Of a stretch of DNA of 64,000 nucleotides, positions 49,820 through 62,011 are shown in pieces; position 1 is the stretch's first letter; each line of letters begins with the position of its first letter. This stretch comes from Unio delphinus (lineage: Eukaryota; Mollusca; Bivalvia; Unionida; Unionidae): contig JAQISU010000189.1 in the NCBI GenBank assembly GCA_029339505.1, forward strand, positions 496,001 to 560,000. The letters are read 5' to 3'. Under the pieces are notes generated by a model, which was given only the letters and a program-made list of their open reading frames with translations, did not search any database and was not told the origin of the DNA. Position numbers and translations under genes: made by a program.

Positions 49820-50950
49820 ATGTCATTATTTTTGTGGGGGTTTTATGTTTGATTAATGTTTGCATTGTTATTGTTTCTGATAGACATTTACTTTAAATCC
49901 GCAAATGGACTAAGAGAGACAACTTAAAAATTGTCTAGCTTTGAGCGAGACAATATTTTGAAGTTGCCTCCCTTGATGAACAAAGACTTTCTTCTTTTAT
50001 TAATTACGACTCTGGCTCATGCCTGCGATAGGCTGAGTAGTTTTTTTAAGTACAGCAACCCTTGAATGACTTCAAAAACATCGTGCTGAGGGAAAGGAGG
50101 TTACCATGACAGTTACGAAACGATTATAATGTTAGAATAATACAGACAGGAAAAGAAGCAGGAAGCCTAACTGATTTTGTAAACCTGGAAATTCATCCAG
50201 GGTTTGCAACTAGATTTAGATACTCGTAAACGTATTAATAGATTGCAAAGGAAAGTTTGCCTAGTAAGTAGTTTGCATGTATTTTAATAGATAAAATTGC
50301 CGAAAGGACGAAAGCAAGTCACACAAATCTAAAATATTACACCTGTAGGGCAATTTTCCTACTGTAACTGACAACTAAAATTAATTTCCCTCTCTCTTAT
50401 ATTATTGAACAAACTTAGCGAGTTAAATTCACCAGTTTCGAACGAATTTTTATCTTTATTTTAAATTTAACAATTCAAACTATGATAGATAGCCATGTGT
50501 CATTTTCCTTTTTTCTTTTTATCAAACCTCTAGCTTCGAAATTCTATAATGATTTAGAAGGATATGTGCATAATTTACATCGAGCAAAATTTTACAGTAA
50601 AAAAAAAAAAAAACAATTGCAAAACGAGCGATTTTAACTGTCGACACAATCATAATCAAGTCTGTAAAGGATAGAGAAATAAGGCATTAATTAGTGTCGA
50701 TTCATACCGAAATTAAGTGTCAAACCGAAATTGGGTGCATCGTCTGTTACTGAAATTGACTGCAGGTCTATCAATAGACACACTTCGTTTCTGAAATAGA
50801 CATAGATACCAGGCATATTGTCAACAAAGTACAATCATTAAAATAATATGTTTAATGACGTTATCAAATGAATTCTGTTGCAGCGTTCGGCTATAGCACT
50901 CTCAGGGACTCCGGGTGACCGAATTGCCTCAGGAGTTCGCCTTTGCGGGT

Positions 50951-50992
<42 letters not shown>

Positions 50993-53690
50993 TATATATA
51001 TAGTGTGCACTGTGCGTAGGTACTAATCTACTAAGCCAGTTGACGGAGGCAGCTATAGAGCATAAACATTTGTAGATGGTAAAGAATTAGATGAAAGGAT
51101 GTACATGAAAAAATTGCATTTGTCTGTTTATTTCATCATAATTAACAAAAATGGGCAAGTAAAAATTCCAAGATGGAGATACAAAGCAAAGAAATATTTA
51201 TTTTTTCAAAACAATATGAGATTATAATTAATATGATAACAATTGAAAAAATCGATATCATTATTAACCTCTGTTTATCACACAATGATATGCACCGTTT
51301 AATAATTATATGCACCGTTTGATAAATATTTTAATGAGTAATCAAAGCAATATAATAAATCACTTGAATTATTCGTTTGTCACAAGTCCTGATTTATAAA
51401 TAAAAAATATATATTCATTATTCATTTTCTCCGAAAATAGCGATTTAGATCAACACGTGGACGGAAACTTAATGAGGATTAAATATAAAGAAATAATTCT
51501 TATCTACATTTAGAAATTGTTCAAGCGAAAATGAGAGGATGAATATTCCGTAGTAATTATCTCGACATGAACATAGTGGTGTGTGACCGTAACTAACCAG
51601 GTCTCAATGGGCATCATCGTAATTTTGATGTACTATGTCCGTTTAATTAAGGCTTACATGACGTGGAGCTAAATAAGACGTTTTTTAAAAAAATGAATAT
51701 TTCCTACATCCAGCTTTCTGAAATATTTTGCATGATATGGAATTCTGAGAAACAAATCAAAATTCATTAAAATGAAAATAAAGTACAGCATTATTTGAGG
51801 CAGAACCTTAAACTAAACAGAATGTGACCAGATCCATGTATTTTAATATTCTAGATGATATGGTGAATCATTTTGTGAAAATGAATGAATTTAGTAAACA
51901 AATTTAGAAATTACCCCAACGATACTGCAATGAGACGTATTTGTATGTCAAAACGGGAATATTCATTTGAAAGCAACGCTGAAAGCAGGGCATGCTAAAG
52001 ACCATTTTACTGTAAGTCGCAAAATGGAATATTTAACTTAAATTCATATTTATCGGGAATAGCTTTCAATATTTCAAAAATGTATTTTCTTCTGCAAGAA
52101 AAAAATTCTGTGGACAACGTTGTATACTACTTTATGCATGCGTTTTTCTTTTTCATTTGTTTCTACTTTTGTGTCATATAACCTACAGCGAGCCAGCGTT
52201 CTTATATGGATGCACCCTGATCTTAAAAAGAACAGCTTTGCTACCTTTAAAATCAGAACTCTTATTGTAGAAATGCAACGGAACGCTGAACAGCGTTTTG
52301 AGTTCTACCGAAGTAGGCGTGTAATTATGACAATAAAAATGGAGTTTCCATAGTAACAATCTTCAGATCACAATGAAAATGTTGACTGGTAATATAAACT
52401 AGCTAGCTATCGAAACTTTTCAAAATAAAACACGTTTTTTATTAAAAACGCAAGATCAGTTATTTACTTTATCTTACATATCCGACAAGCGATGTTGGCT
52501 AAAAGATGCAAAATCCAAAATACATTCTTTTAAAGTCGCTTTAAGTTTCTAAATTATGATATCAATTTATTTTCTCTATCAAGGCAAGGTCAAGGCAAAA
52601 TGTGTTGTAAGTGTTATTTAGCATGAATCGACAGAGACCAACTGCAAAATATAATTTCTCATTTGGGTTTGTTCCTTGCACTTAAGTAGTCGGGTCCCAC
52701 GTTCACACAAGTCATTGTACACTCAAACTCAGTTGAGGATCTTTGATAGTGAAGAAATATTTTTACATTCAAAAGATTGTACAGTTAAAATTTATTTACC
52801 TGAAGAATATTCCTAAAGATAGAGAACTTAATTAATATAACAAGCTATAAGGAAAACTTATACGAGTTGACTGAGCACTTACGATGATGAACTTTGTGCA
52901 CACGGTCAGGGTTGCTTTTTATTAATCACAAATTCTACAAATAAAAAAATACGTCAAGGAACCAGTCTTGCAACCATCTATAGATTAAAAACGGTCCAAT
53001 CATGTTTAATGTCACTTTGATCATAAGGTCAACTATTAACCTCCCAAACAATAATTGTAATATTTTAGATATGTATATACCTGACCAGTGTCTGCTGGAT
53101 GTGTTATTTTGAAAACTTCAAAATAACATGGATGTAAGTATATTATTCAAAGAACAGTTATTAGTGAAACGAGGAATCAGAGAAGAAGTGCTTTTTGTGG
53201 AGTACGATTTTTCATGGTTTTTGTGGATGCTACAAACCCCAAATTTAAAACAAAAACAGCGGACAATTAATTGAAAAAGCAGTACCCTATCTACAATGGA
53301 TGCATTTATAAAATTGTAATAAAAACGAAAATGTTTTTTCTTGCACAGCAACAAAATCTGATATATTCAAATAAATAATTCACAATAGTTGTCTACAATT
53401 AATTAATTAGCCGACTGAAAAGAATCGTCCAAAACATGCAAAAGATATAATGGCTTCGCAAATGTGAATCATTTTTGTTTATAACCATAGACTTCTTGAA
53501 AATATTAAGATAATACAGCAAAGTGTTGCACATTATGCAAAATAGATAGACATGTTACACAACACAAACTTTCTTTTGCATTGCAATTTGGACCATTTTA
53601 ATTATATAGGGATTCATTCCAAATAAAAGGTTATCAACACATTTAAATTCGTACACACCACAACTTAAAAAAAACAACTCACAAGGATCA
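49820..53690. other. Non-coding stretch, no gene seen
   Basis: 3.9 kb of AT-rich sequence. The only simple tract is (CA)n(AT)n at 50,955-51,001. Open frames (for example 52,120-52,353 and 53,118-53,354) are under 80 codons and lack motifs. It lies downstream of the paralogous last exon. Confidence 0.5.
50955..51001. repeat. (CA)n(AT)n microsatellite
   Basis: About 32 bp CA followed by a short AT run. Confidence 0.9.
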
Positions 53691-53698
53691 ATAATAAC

Positions 53699-53759
53699 GT
53701 AAACTTTCTTTGATTGAGGTCAATTTAGAAAATGTACATGTTTTGCACATTTTATGTTG
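53699..53759 (-). other. 3' UTR block matching that at 7,100-7,148
   Basis: The sense-strand sequence carries ATGTGCAAAACATG and AAAGTTTACG, aligned with the block downstream of shared exon 3. This supports common descent of the whole 3' ends, not just of the coding exon. Confidence 0.45.
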
Positions 53760-53803
53760 GATCAGCGAGCGGAAACAGCACTTGAATGTGAACGGACTTT
53801 ATT

Positions 53804-53958
53804 TTACAGCACGCAGACGTTGATGACCAATACGATGACCACCAAAATCATCAGTGCCGAACCACCGCTGTAGAGACCTAACGACCATGACACCGCCGCT
53901 TCCCTGATGCTGAGAATTCCCCTACCATACATGATGACGCATGCGACACCGGTTATTC
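53804..53958 (-). CDS. Claudin/PMP22-like paralogue, last exon only
   Basis: A second copy of the terminal exon: acceptor TTTCAG, 155 nt, phase 1 in, TAA stop, the same length as exon 3 at 7.2 kb. It encodes G-V-A-C-V-I-M-Y-G, a short extracellular turn, then W-S-L-G-L-Y and TM4 ending N-V-C-V-L. About 33 of 51 residues match exon 3; the N-L-T sequon of the other copy is absent. About 45-105 nt after the stop is a block that also follows the other copy. Exon 2 and first exons should lie at higher coordinates, but none was found up to 64,000. They may be beyond the window, or the gene may be broken by the retroelement copy that starts near 54.2 kb. The open frame continues upstream of the acceptor, but that part is intron. 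Confidence 0.72.
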
Positions 53959-54159
53959 CTGAAATAAACAATAGATACAACGATATTGTTTTGGCTGTAA
54001 GAGGACAGAATTGCAATTTAGCTATTATAATATGATAATGCACGAGCATCGAAGTGATTACCCTAATGTTGCGGGGGAGAAACTACAAACTGTACAAACT
54101 GCAAAACTGTACAATTATTTCCTCAAACAATTATGGGTATGTATCATAGCGAAACAATT

Positions 54160-55600
54160 TTACAGTTTGTATTTCCTTGGATACCGTATTATCGTAAGAT
54201 CACCGATTGTGTAGAGGTTCCCGTTAACTAGGTTGGGGTGGGGTGCTCCCATTATTATTTTTAATAATTACAGAAGACCCACCCTCGCTCATTTGTGTTA
54301 AAAATTGTAGTGATAGAGAGATTGAAAAGTCCGAGCCCCCAGGCAGCGATTCAGTTAAATTACTGAATACATAAAAGGTTAAATTCGAATGAACAAAACT
54401 TTATTATCATCCAATAACAGATAGTCATTTCTCAAATGAAATTCAAAATTTAAAACCCTATCACTCGTCTTCCACTCGACCAAGTGACGACCCATTTCAT
54501 CATTTGACGTAATGTGATAGATTTTCCTCCTGTCCTGTGTTCCAACTGATCTGTATTATGCTTTCTCTGGACTGGTACTCCAGTTCCCCTCCAGTCCATC
54601 AACTTCTGCCTCCGTTCTCCACTTACCTCGCATCCCAGAGAAAACTCGGGACTAACTGCTCAAGGGTATTTCCCTCTGTCTCCTACAGCTCAGCTGGTTG
54701 CTAACAGCTTCCTAACACAAGGACATTATCGTATTTATCTAGCTATTGAGATTCACAGTAAACAGCAATCAACCATCACATAAGACATTACCCTCTTTTG
54801 TCACGCATTCGTGCACATCAAAATACCCATAATTTCTGATGTACACCACACGGTATCAACTGCTTATCATGCACATATCAATAGATGTCATCACATCGGT
54901 GTATATAGATTCTCAATCTTATTAAACAGAACAATATCACATAATCAGACGCATTTCTGTACATTACACTTCTACAAAGTGTACACAGATATCCACATAT
55001 CCATAAACTGATATATCCTTACACATGATACTCCTACAAAGTATACACAAATAGTCAAATATCCCTATTAACTAATGTTGCAGACTACAACCATTATACA
55101 CAGTTATAATTCAATTTAACATTTGCAAATAAAGAATATCACATGAATAAATGCACGCGGTTACTACAAATTACCCAAATAGCGAATTACAATATTAATT
55201 CTTTACATAAACATTGCTCATATCTCAAAATACGTATGTAGATTAAACACTACAAATGAATCAAACACTACAAATGGCAATTCTACGTGCTAACGATTCT
55301 AGTAATGAAGCATACATACTGCACATAATTAAAGTACAATTACTTTGCCGTAATAGATTACAACAATCGAGCACATAAGTCACTGACATGTCTGAAGAAC
55401 CTTTGTAATTCCCAGAATAACAAAGTTTTCCGCAAATTTCGAATGACGTCGGAGTAGCTTATAACTTCCCGCAAGATGGTTTAGCCTCCTTGAGGCCACG
55501 CCTTGCTCAACATCGAGTGGATGTTGATTCGCCCATGGTCTACATACTGAGCAGAGACTGCCCCCTCCCCGGCAGTCAGTCAAGGGTAAATTTACGATAG
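54160..55600 (-). mobile_element. Retroelement 5' region, left copy, with ORF1 start
   Basis: The minus strand from about 55,600 down to 54,253 matches the plus strand from about 60,440 to 61,867 throughout, with small indels. Landmarks are GAATTAATATTGTAATTCGC, TACTTTGTAGGAGT, AAGGATATATCAG, TTCGAATTTAACCTTTT, AGTGATAGAG and GGGAGCACCCCACCCCAACC. In this copy an ATG at 54,252 opens a 30-codon frame (M-G-A-P-H-P-N) ending at 54,160; the right copy keeps G-A-P-H-P-N but has lost the ATG. I read this as a long 5' UTR plus the first codons of ORF1 of a non-LTR element. An LTR is the alternative. Confidence 0.6.
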
Positions 55601-57086
55601 CCACCTGATGTTTCCGTTAAATATCGGCAATTCAACACTTATCTGTGAATCGTGCTTTGCCAAAATAAGGCGCCAGTCACGAGTACATATGGGCACACTG
55701 GCTTTGACACCTCATTGTTCCCAGGGCTGACCTTCGTGACATTTATGACGCGGAATTATTATCCTCAGGGTATAGCATATGCATGCTGCAATCTAGTTTT
55801 TGTTCCTTACTTCCAGAGTGCCATATTGGTAGTGTTATGTAAATTTAATTTGCATGTTTGTTAGTTAGGTTTTTTTTTGTATTTAATTATGTGATGTGAG
55901 TAATGCAAAATTGTATCATGTAGCTGACTTTCTCCAAAATCAATAACAGTTTTGTGAACAATACTGTTTCCCTATTTCTGACTGACGGTTAAATATTAGG
56001 ATTATTATCTTAAGCTGAGTCAAGGATATTGGTATTTTTTCACGTGCTTAGACCTGGCCTACATCATGATTTTCACATGCTTTTTTATGGTTTTGGTAAA
56101 AGATCTTCTGTTTTATAAATAGAGTATTCTAGAACAATGAAATTTTGACCAGCTTTGTTTTCTTTTGATTTATTTTTATATCAATCTTGTTTACAGGAAA
56201 ACTAGTCATCTGGGCAGAATCATTATTATTACTGTGCAATATTTTTATTTGGGTGAAATTATCTAATTCAAACTATTCATCTCTGGAAATACAAAATGCT
56301 CAAAAATAATATTATTGGACACAGAGACTTCGATTTATAGTGAAATTAATTTAAATAAGGATATATTATTGGAATTGGACTGTATTATTGTGAGCCAACA
56401 AAAGACTATTGGCTCGTCATCATGATACAGGCCTTCACGGGAATATCAACAGTTACATGATATATTCTGGAGTACCACTAAAGATTTAGAACTTTAATTA
56501 TTAGGACTTGTGTTAGAATTCGATGATTATTTGGGATTTAATTCGCAATACCGTAAGTTGTTTTAAAAATGTTCCCTTTGTATTCTAGGGAAATAAATTA
56601 TTTGTTAAATTTTACAAACCTTGTTCGCTTTCGCTTCTTTCTGTTACTTTCTTTAAGACTTAGAGCGGTAAGAGTAGTCTAAAGTCACGTTACAGTATAA
56701 AGACTACACACAAATATATATATTTTCTAACTGTTCAAAAGTACAAGTTTGCGATGCTAGAAGAACAGTTACATTTAAAAATTTATCATTCCTTATCCTT
56801 CTTTTGAAAGACAAGGAAATATTTTAACATGTTGCATCCCACTCATTTGCACTCATTTGCACTGAAATCATTCCTTTGATGCGCGTGTCTCTAATTTGAT
56901 CACATGACCGAACGTACATGACGAAATGTTATAATGTTCAAGTAAATATGCACATCATCTGACAGCCCGTGTCAGTGGATGTATCATTACGTACGTTCTC
57001 CTTGCTGACACAGAAATGTATATATCAATATAGTTGATCGAGATTCATCAATCTTGTGCAATGTCCGCAAATATGTTTCTTAAAAC

Positions 57087-57090
<4 letters not shown>

Positions 57091-57149
<59 letters not shown>
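57091..57149. repeat. (TC)n microsatellite
   Basis: About 29 TC units. Confidence 0.95.
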
Positions 57150-57155
<6 letters not shown>

Positions 57156-57489
57156 TTTACCAGCCCCTTCTCATGAAAAAGAGCTGTACTATTATATTAT
57201 GTAAAACAAAATAATGTTTACTTTTAAACGTTGTTATTAACCATACCATTATATACAAATATAAAATGACAAAACTGCCAAGAGAAAGCAAGGGGGCTTT
57301 CGAGTAGATCATTATTTGTAAAAAAAAAAAAACACCTTTTAAAATAATGAATACTGCAAATTCAAAGTACGACAGTTGTATCTATTCGACGCACTTAACA
57401 CGTACTTAGTTTAATTATTCATTACTAGTAATGGTCAGGAAATACAAGTAAAATATTCACGATCATGTATTCATGGTGACAAATATACT

Positions 57490-57605
57490 CTCGGATTCGT
57501 AACCTAAGGATCGTGGGTTTGATGCCCGCCAAGGCCACCCCGGATCATCTGCCTTGGTGTGAACTTGGTAAAGTCCCTTATTTCCTTTTTTTGCAAAATA
57601 AAGCC
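57490..57605 (+). mobile_element. SINE fragment with B box, third family
   Basis: GGATCGTGGGTTTGATGCCCG resembles a B box. It is followed by GCCTTGGTGTGAACTTGG and TAAAGTCCC, reminiscent of the conserved central domains of metazoan SINEs. Unlike SINE-1 and SINE-2. Confidence 0.4.
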
Positions 57606-58274
57606 AATGCTGTGATAAAAATTCCCTAAAAACAAAGATAGTGGGGTTTTAGAAACAAACGTTGTACTAACTGTGCTCGTTCGACTCCCCGGATGTATTA
57701 TATAATGACTATGACTTTTGAGGAAGAAAGCCGAGTAATGCTTTATAATAAGTCTGTCCTTCCGTGCGGTGTCATTGAATTATTTCGACTTTGTTCTGCC
57801 GTCATAAACGCTAACTCCATCAGTCACTATGTGCACTGGGAGTTGAAATGTCATTACGACATATCCCAGGGCTATGGGCTAATGTTAATTACGACAGGGC
57901 TACGGGCTAATGCCGAAAGGAACATTCGAAAGCTACAATAAACGTGTTTCAAAATTGAAAAATGCTTTAAAATGTGGAACGGTGATGATGCCGACAAACT
58001 GTCTTACCCAGGTTCTCAACAAAGTAATGAAATAGATATAATGACTATCTGAAATAGGCAAGTAGTTCGAGGATTTTGTAAATGTGAATGGTTGTATTTC
58101 ATTAAGAACCATATAAGCATACGATAAAACAATTTTTGAAATGTCAAATCTTTTGGAAACCATTTAAAAATGCATACAGGACAATAGCCATTCTCTGTTC
58201 AAGGACAGAAGATTAGATAGAAAAAGACCTAGGATTGAGACGCAGCTACTGTTTCATATAAACAATGATACTTA

Positions 58275-58455
58275 TAAATGCAAGGCCGACAAGTGGGGGG
58301 GGGTGAAGACGTAAATATATCCCCAGGGCATGGGGCCGTAAAGGGGCCCGGGCCAAGCAATACTTTTTTAAAATTGTTTGAAGAAGAACTATCAGATGCC
58401 CTGGTGTTTGTTACCCCCAGAGACCGCGATCTCTCTCTCTACGACCCTGTATAAA
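58275..58455 (-). repeat. Interspersed repeat family C, copy 3
   Basis: The minus strand starts ACAGGGTCGTAGAGAG, then has ACCAGGGCATCTGATAGTTC, GCTTGGCCCGGGCCC, CCCTGGGGATATATT, a C run and TGTCGGCCTTG: the same order as copy 1. Confidence 0.6.
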
Positions 58456-58869
58456 CGTATTAATGAAACAGAGGGGAAACTAGATCGCATGCAATGAATG
58501 GTGCATTTTTTAGGCTTTCGTGCACAGAAAAGGCATTTGTTTTCCAAATTTAGTAGATTTTCAGAGTGTGATCAAACTAAATGCTTAAGCAGATTTCTAA
58601 AATGATGAAATTTCCTACCACCAAGATCGTTGCACAACAATTGTACAGGTGTTTTTGAAACATTTCGAGACATAACAAAATCCAAAAGAAACAATTCATG
58701 TAAGTGAGAAAGATGATAAATTTGTTCAAGTCAACAATGTACGCATTTATTGATTGACATCGAAAGATTTCGGAACTCGTTTAAAACAGACTGAAGAATT
58801 ACCTCAGGCAAAAATGTCAGTTACAGATGTTCAATGTCGAATTAATTACACTGTGGACTTCTATCACTG

Positions 58870-59350
58870 TAGAGGTCGACCGAAACTAAATTTCTGGTTT
58901 CGGCCTAAAACGAAACCAGACCGAAAGTTATAAATTGACTTTCGGTCGAAACCAAAGCCGAAACCGAAAGTTTAACTACACCTTCGGCCGAAACCGAAAC
59001 AGAATGAAGTTGCCGCACACAAGATTTATTAAATAGGCCTGGGTCATGATGCAATGCTGCACTAATTAAAAACGAAGTAATCATTCACAGCGTGCAGTAA
59101 GAGAACTTCGCTAATTGTCAAATATAACCTAGCGCCGACTGAGCCACCGACAAGCAAATTAAAAGACGCAACACTAGCTTTGTATCCTGAAAGTTAAAAT
59201 AGATCTTTGGCTGATGACCGAGAGTCAATATCAGTTTCGGCTGAACCGAAAGCTAACGTTTTGGCTTCGGCCGAAACAGAAACTATGCTGAAAGAGGCCA
59301 TTCGCCAACTTTCGGAGCCGAAATTGAAACCGAATTTCGGTCGGCCTCTA
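58870..59350. mobile_element. hAT-type MITE, 481 bp, intact ends
   Basis: Terminal inverted repeats TAGAGGTCGACCGAAA (left) and TAGAGGCCGACCGAAA (right, read inward) match at 15 of 16. A perfect 8-bp target-site duplication TATCACTG flanks it (58,862-58,869 and 59,351-59,358). Subterminal regions are packed with TTCGGCCGAAACCGAAA-type motifs on both strands, probable transposase-binding sites. There is no open frame of note, so it is non-autonomous. The TAGAGGTCGACCG terminus and 8-bp duplication are typical of hAT elements. Confidence 0.9.
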
Positions 59351-59358
59351 TATCACTG

Positions 59359-60439
59359 TAAATTATTCGTTTAGCTGGGAAGAGATGAGCATCACAGTGT
59401 AAACTGAGCAGCTCGAAATGGGAACTAATGGAACACAATAAAACCACGAAATTGACAGACTGGTGCTCACGTGGTCGATTTATTAATTACGAGTCGCACG
59501 GGACATAAGAGCGGAAAAAAAGGTGCGATAAAAATACCAAAACTAAAAAGTCTATTTAGTGTCTATTTAATAAATGAATCAAACATTTTAAATATTCCAG
59601 GACTGGACAATTTGGAAAAATAAGTTAATTCTGTAGGTCCATAAAGAGTCAAGTAATTGTACTTCATGCTATTTCGTTATATATGAAAGAAATTGTACTC
59701 ATGTTTCATGATCCGTGTAAGCAGATTTGTTTAATTTTTTGTTGTTGTTGTTGTTGCTTTCATTAGATTTTTCTTTTACTTGCAAATTGCTTTTGCAATT
59801 AGAAAACTGACTACCTTAAGTTTCTGGCCGTAGATTTCGCTATAACCAGGGTATTTACTATAGGGTTAAATGATCATGGTTGGGTATCTATCAATTTTGT
59901 AAATTTTACCTAATCACTCATAAAGTAAATAAAGTCCGAAGGGCTTTATAATAAATACACAGGTTGTGGTGATATCCACGTCCGCAGAGCTTAAGGTAAT
60001 CAGGTTTCTAATCTTCATAATACCAGTTTAGTTCCTTTCTGTCATCAGATGAGCAGAAACATTTCCATTTAAGTAGATCGAAGTTTTCTTTCATAAGCCT
60101 CTTAACTGCAACATAATTCATAGCTCGATCTTCACTAGCCAAGATTCATCAATTCTACATATCAGTAATATACAGTAGAATGTCACAGCGAGTCATCTCA
60201 GTGATATAAGGAGCTGATTATTGTCACGTTGCCCTGCCAGCGATTGCGCAAGTCAAAGGATAAATAAATGGTTAGAAGCCATGTATATACGTTAGACCCC
60301 ACGGCTATAGTTGAAAGGTACCAGACACCAGCATAGTTGAGTGTGAAAAGTCGCACGTGGACGTTGAAAGCTTTGTTAAACAATGATCCCTTATTGGTGT
60401 CGTAAATCTCACCACGCTGACAGATGACCGAGGTCATTG
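59359..60439. other. Non-coding stretch, one unassigned open frame
   Basis: AT-rich. The minus-strand frame 60,198-60,437 (79 codons) has one hydrophobic stretch but no recognised family or splice context. Confidence 0.4.
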
Positions 60440-61870
60440 TCTGCTATGTTGAGTAGAACAAAATAAAATCGACATCTAGTCGGACTTAGGAGAGGCTGTG
60501 GTCACTATTTTCAATCCGAATTGAACTTAGTACTTTCAAGCTTGGAAGTCAGTAATTGTCCAAACATCGTGCTCAAAAGGTTAAAAAGCAAGACTCTGAA
60601 GAAGCCACACGGATTTTGGAGAGCAAACTTAGTAAATTCTAAGAAGGACAGAATTTCGTAAAGGTCAATAAGTTAGTTACTCGATTGTTGCAGAAGATTA
60701 CGGCATTGTTATTGGAATTATGTGCACTATGTATAATTCAGTAAGAGAATCGTCAGTGCTTAGATTACCTTTGTAGTGTTTATTTTAAATGCATATTTTA
60801 GAAATGAGCTATGATTATGTAAAGAATTGTGTAGACTGCTAGTTCGTGGTAAGAATTAATATTGTTGTTCACTATTTGGTTACTTCGTAGTAAACTAGTG
60901 CACTTATTCATGTAAAAGTTTAGATTTTGCAACTGTTGAATTGAATTGTATCTTTGGAAAATGATTGCAGTCTGCAAATTTAATTATATGGATGTAAGGA
61001 TATATCAGAGCATGGATATTTGAATATTTGTGCACACTTTGTAGGAGTGTAAGGTACACATTGGTGTGATATTTCTCAGTAGAATGAGATTAAGAATATA
61101 TTTATTCTGATGTGACACAATTTATTGATGTCTGTAATGATATGTAGTTGATTAGTTAGTAGTTAGTTTTGCCCGTCACCCCTGCCAGGGTATAGGCCGC
61201 CCACAAAAGATCGCCAGAGGCTTCTGTCCTGTGCCATCCCCTCAAGCTGACTCCAGGTGTAACCCATCTTAGTGATGTCTGCCTCAAGGTCGCGTCGCCA
61301 GGTGTTTCTTGGTTGTCCATGTAGTTGATACCGTTTTTTTATTACGACGTTATTTCGGGGACAGAATTCTGGTATAGTTCGTCCCGAGTCTCTAAGACGA
61401 GTGACGAAGTGAGACTGGCAGAGCAGTTAGAGTCGACAAAGTATTCAGGAGAGAGTCGAGGAAGAGAAAGTGAAGGACTAGGTGCATAGAAACGTCAAGA
61501 AGAGAAAGAATTGGAGCAAGTCGGTAGGAAGAGGAGAAAGAATTGGAAGAATAGTATAGATACTCAGATTAGTCGAATACATGGACAGATGGAAGTTATC
61601 TCACACTAAATATCAAGTGATGCAAAAGGCTGTTACAGGGCCAGGAGGAAGAAGAGTGATAGGAGAATATTATTATCATTTGATTATTGAATTGTATTAA
61701 ATTGTTATTCATTTGAATTTCACCTTTTCAGTACTCAATAAATTAACTGCCGGCATTGCTGATTGGGGTCTCGGAGCCCTTTCCCTCTATCACTAATTTA
61801 ACTTCTTACAAAATCGAGCTGGGGTGAGACTTCAATTTTAATTTAAATTATAATTTAAATAACATATTGG
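60440..61870 (+). mobile_element. Retroelement 5' region, right copy
   Basis: Head-to-head partner of the left copy (54,160-55,600, minus strand). The alignable backbone runs from the CTCGATTGTTG area (60,683) through AATTAATATTGTTGTTC, TACTTT/ACTTTGTAGGAGT, GAATTTCACCTTTTCAG and AGTGAT-type landmarks to GGGAGCACCCCACCCCAACC (61,870-61,889). It is interrupted by a 166-bp nested LINE 3' end. The copy continues into ORF1 and RT remnants to the right, which makes this the 5' part of a longer element. Confidence 0.6.
61153..61318 (-). mobile_element. 5'-truncated non-LTR element 3' end (RTE-like), RT C-terminus
   Basis: The minus strand encodes an open stretch with N-T-W-R-R-D-L-E-A-D-I, then G-Y-T-W-S-Q-L-E-G-M-A-Q-D-R, W-R-S-F-V-G-G-L and a stop at 61,163: the C-terminal end of a non-LTR endonuclease/reverse transcriptase. 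Only about 10 bp separate the stop from the end of the insert, as in RTE-clade elements with very short 3' UTRs. An exact 11-bp duplication, ATGTAGTTGAT, flanks the insert (61,142-61,152 and 61,319-61,329). The left copy of the host repeat lacks this insert at the matching place. A dead, recent, severely 5'-truncated insertion. Confidence 0.85.
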
Positions 61871-62011
61871 GAGCACCCCACCCCAACCATAATAACACAC
61901 CTACTAAGGGTGCGAAAATCTGGTACAAAGGATGCATCTACGATCGAAAATGTAAAAGGTGTAATGAAACAGGTCATACCCTCCTCAAATGTCCCCAAAA
62001 TAATGAGGCGT
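61861..62011 (+). pseudogene. Non-LTR element ORF1 remnant with CCHC knuckle
   Basis: The frame from G-A-P-H-P-N runs through K-I-W-Y-K-G-C-I-Y-D to C-K-R-C-N-E-T-G-H-T-L-L-K-C-P, an intact C-x2-C-x4-H-x4-C knuckle, and stops at 62,011. The spacing suits the nucleic-acid-binding knuckles of ORF1 or gag proteins. The N-terminal six residues match the ORF1 start of the left copy, so most of ORF1 between start and knuckle has been deleted here. Confidence 0.65.

Larger units (their letters stand above)
55601..58274. other. Non-coding stretch, no gene seen
   Basis: AT-rich. It contains a (TC)n tract at 57,091-57,149 and a tRNA-like SINE fragment at 57,490-57,605. Open frames are short and without motifs. 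Confidence 0.5.

Noticed and set aside
53959..54049. ATG at 54,049 as the start of a single-exon membrane protein
   Set aside because: The TTTCAG acceptor and exact match to the exon 3 length show this part is intron.
54332..54360. A 23-bp string matching shared exon 2 at 20 of 23 bases (I-A-A-W codons), first read as a remnant exon 2 of the second claudin-like gene
   Set aside because: The surrounding sequence aligns with the right-hand retroelement copy at 61,740-61,800, so it is part of the repeat and the match is chance.
60198..60437. 79-codon minus-strand frame with a hydrophobic stretch, considered as an exon of the second claudin-like gene
   Set aside because: There is no W/GLxxxC/C pattern, no resemblance to exon 2 and no convincing phase-1 splice sites.
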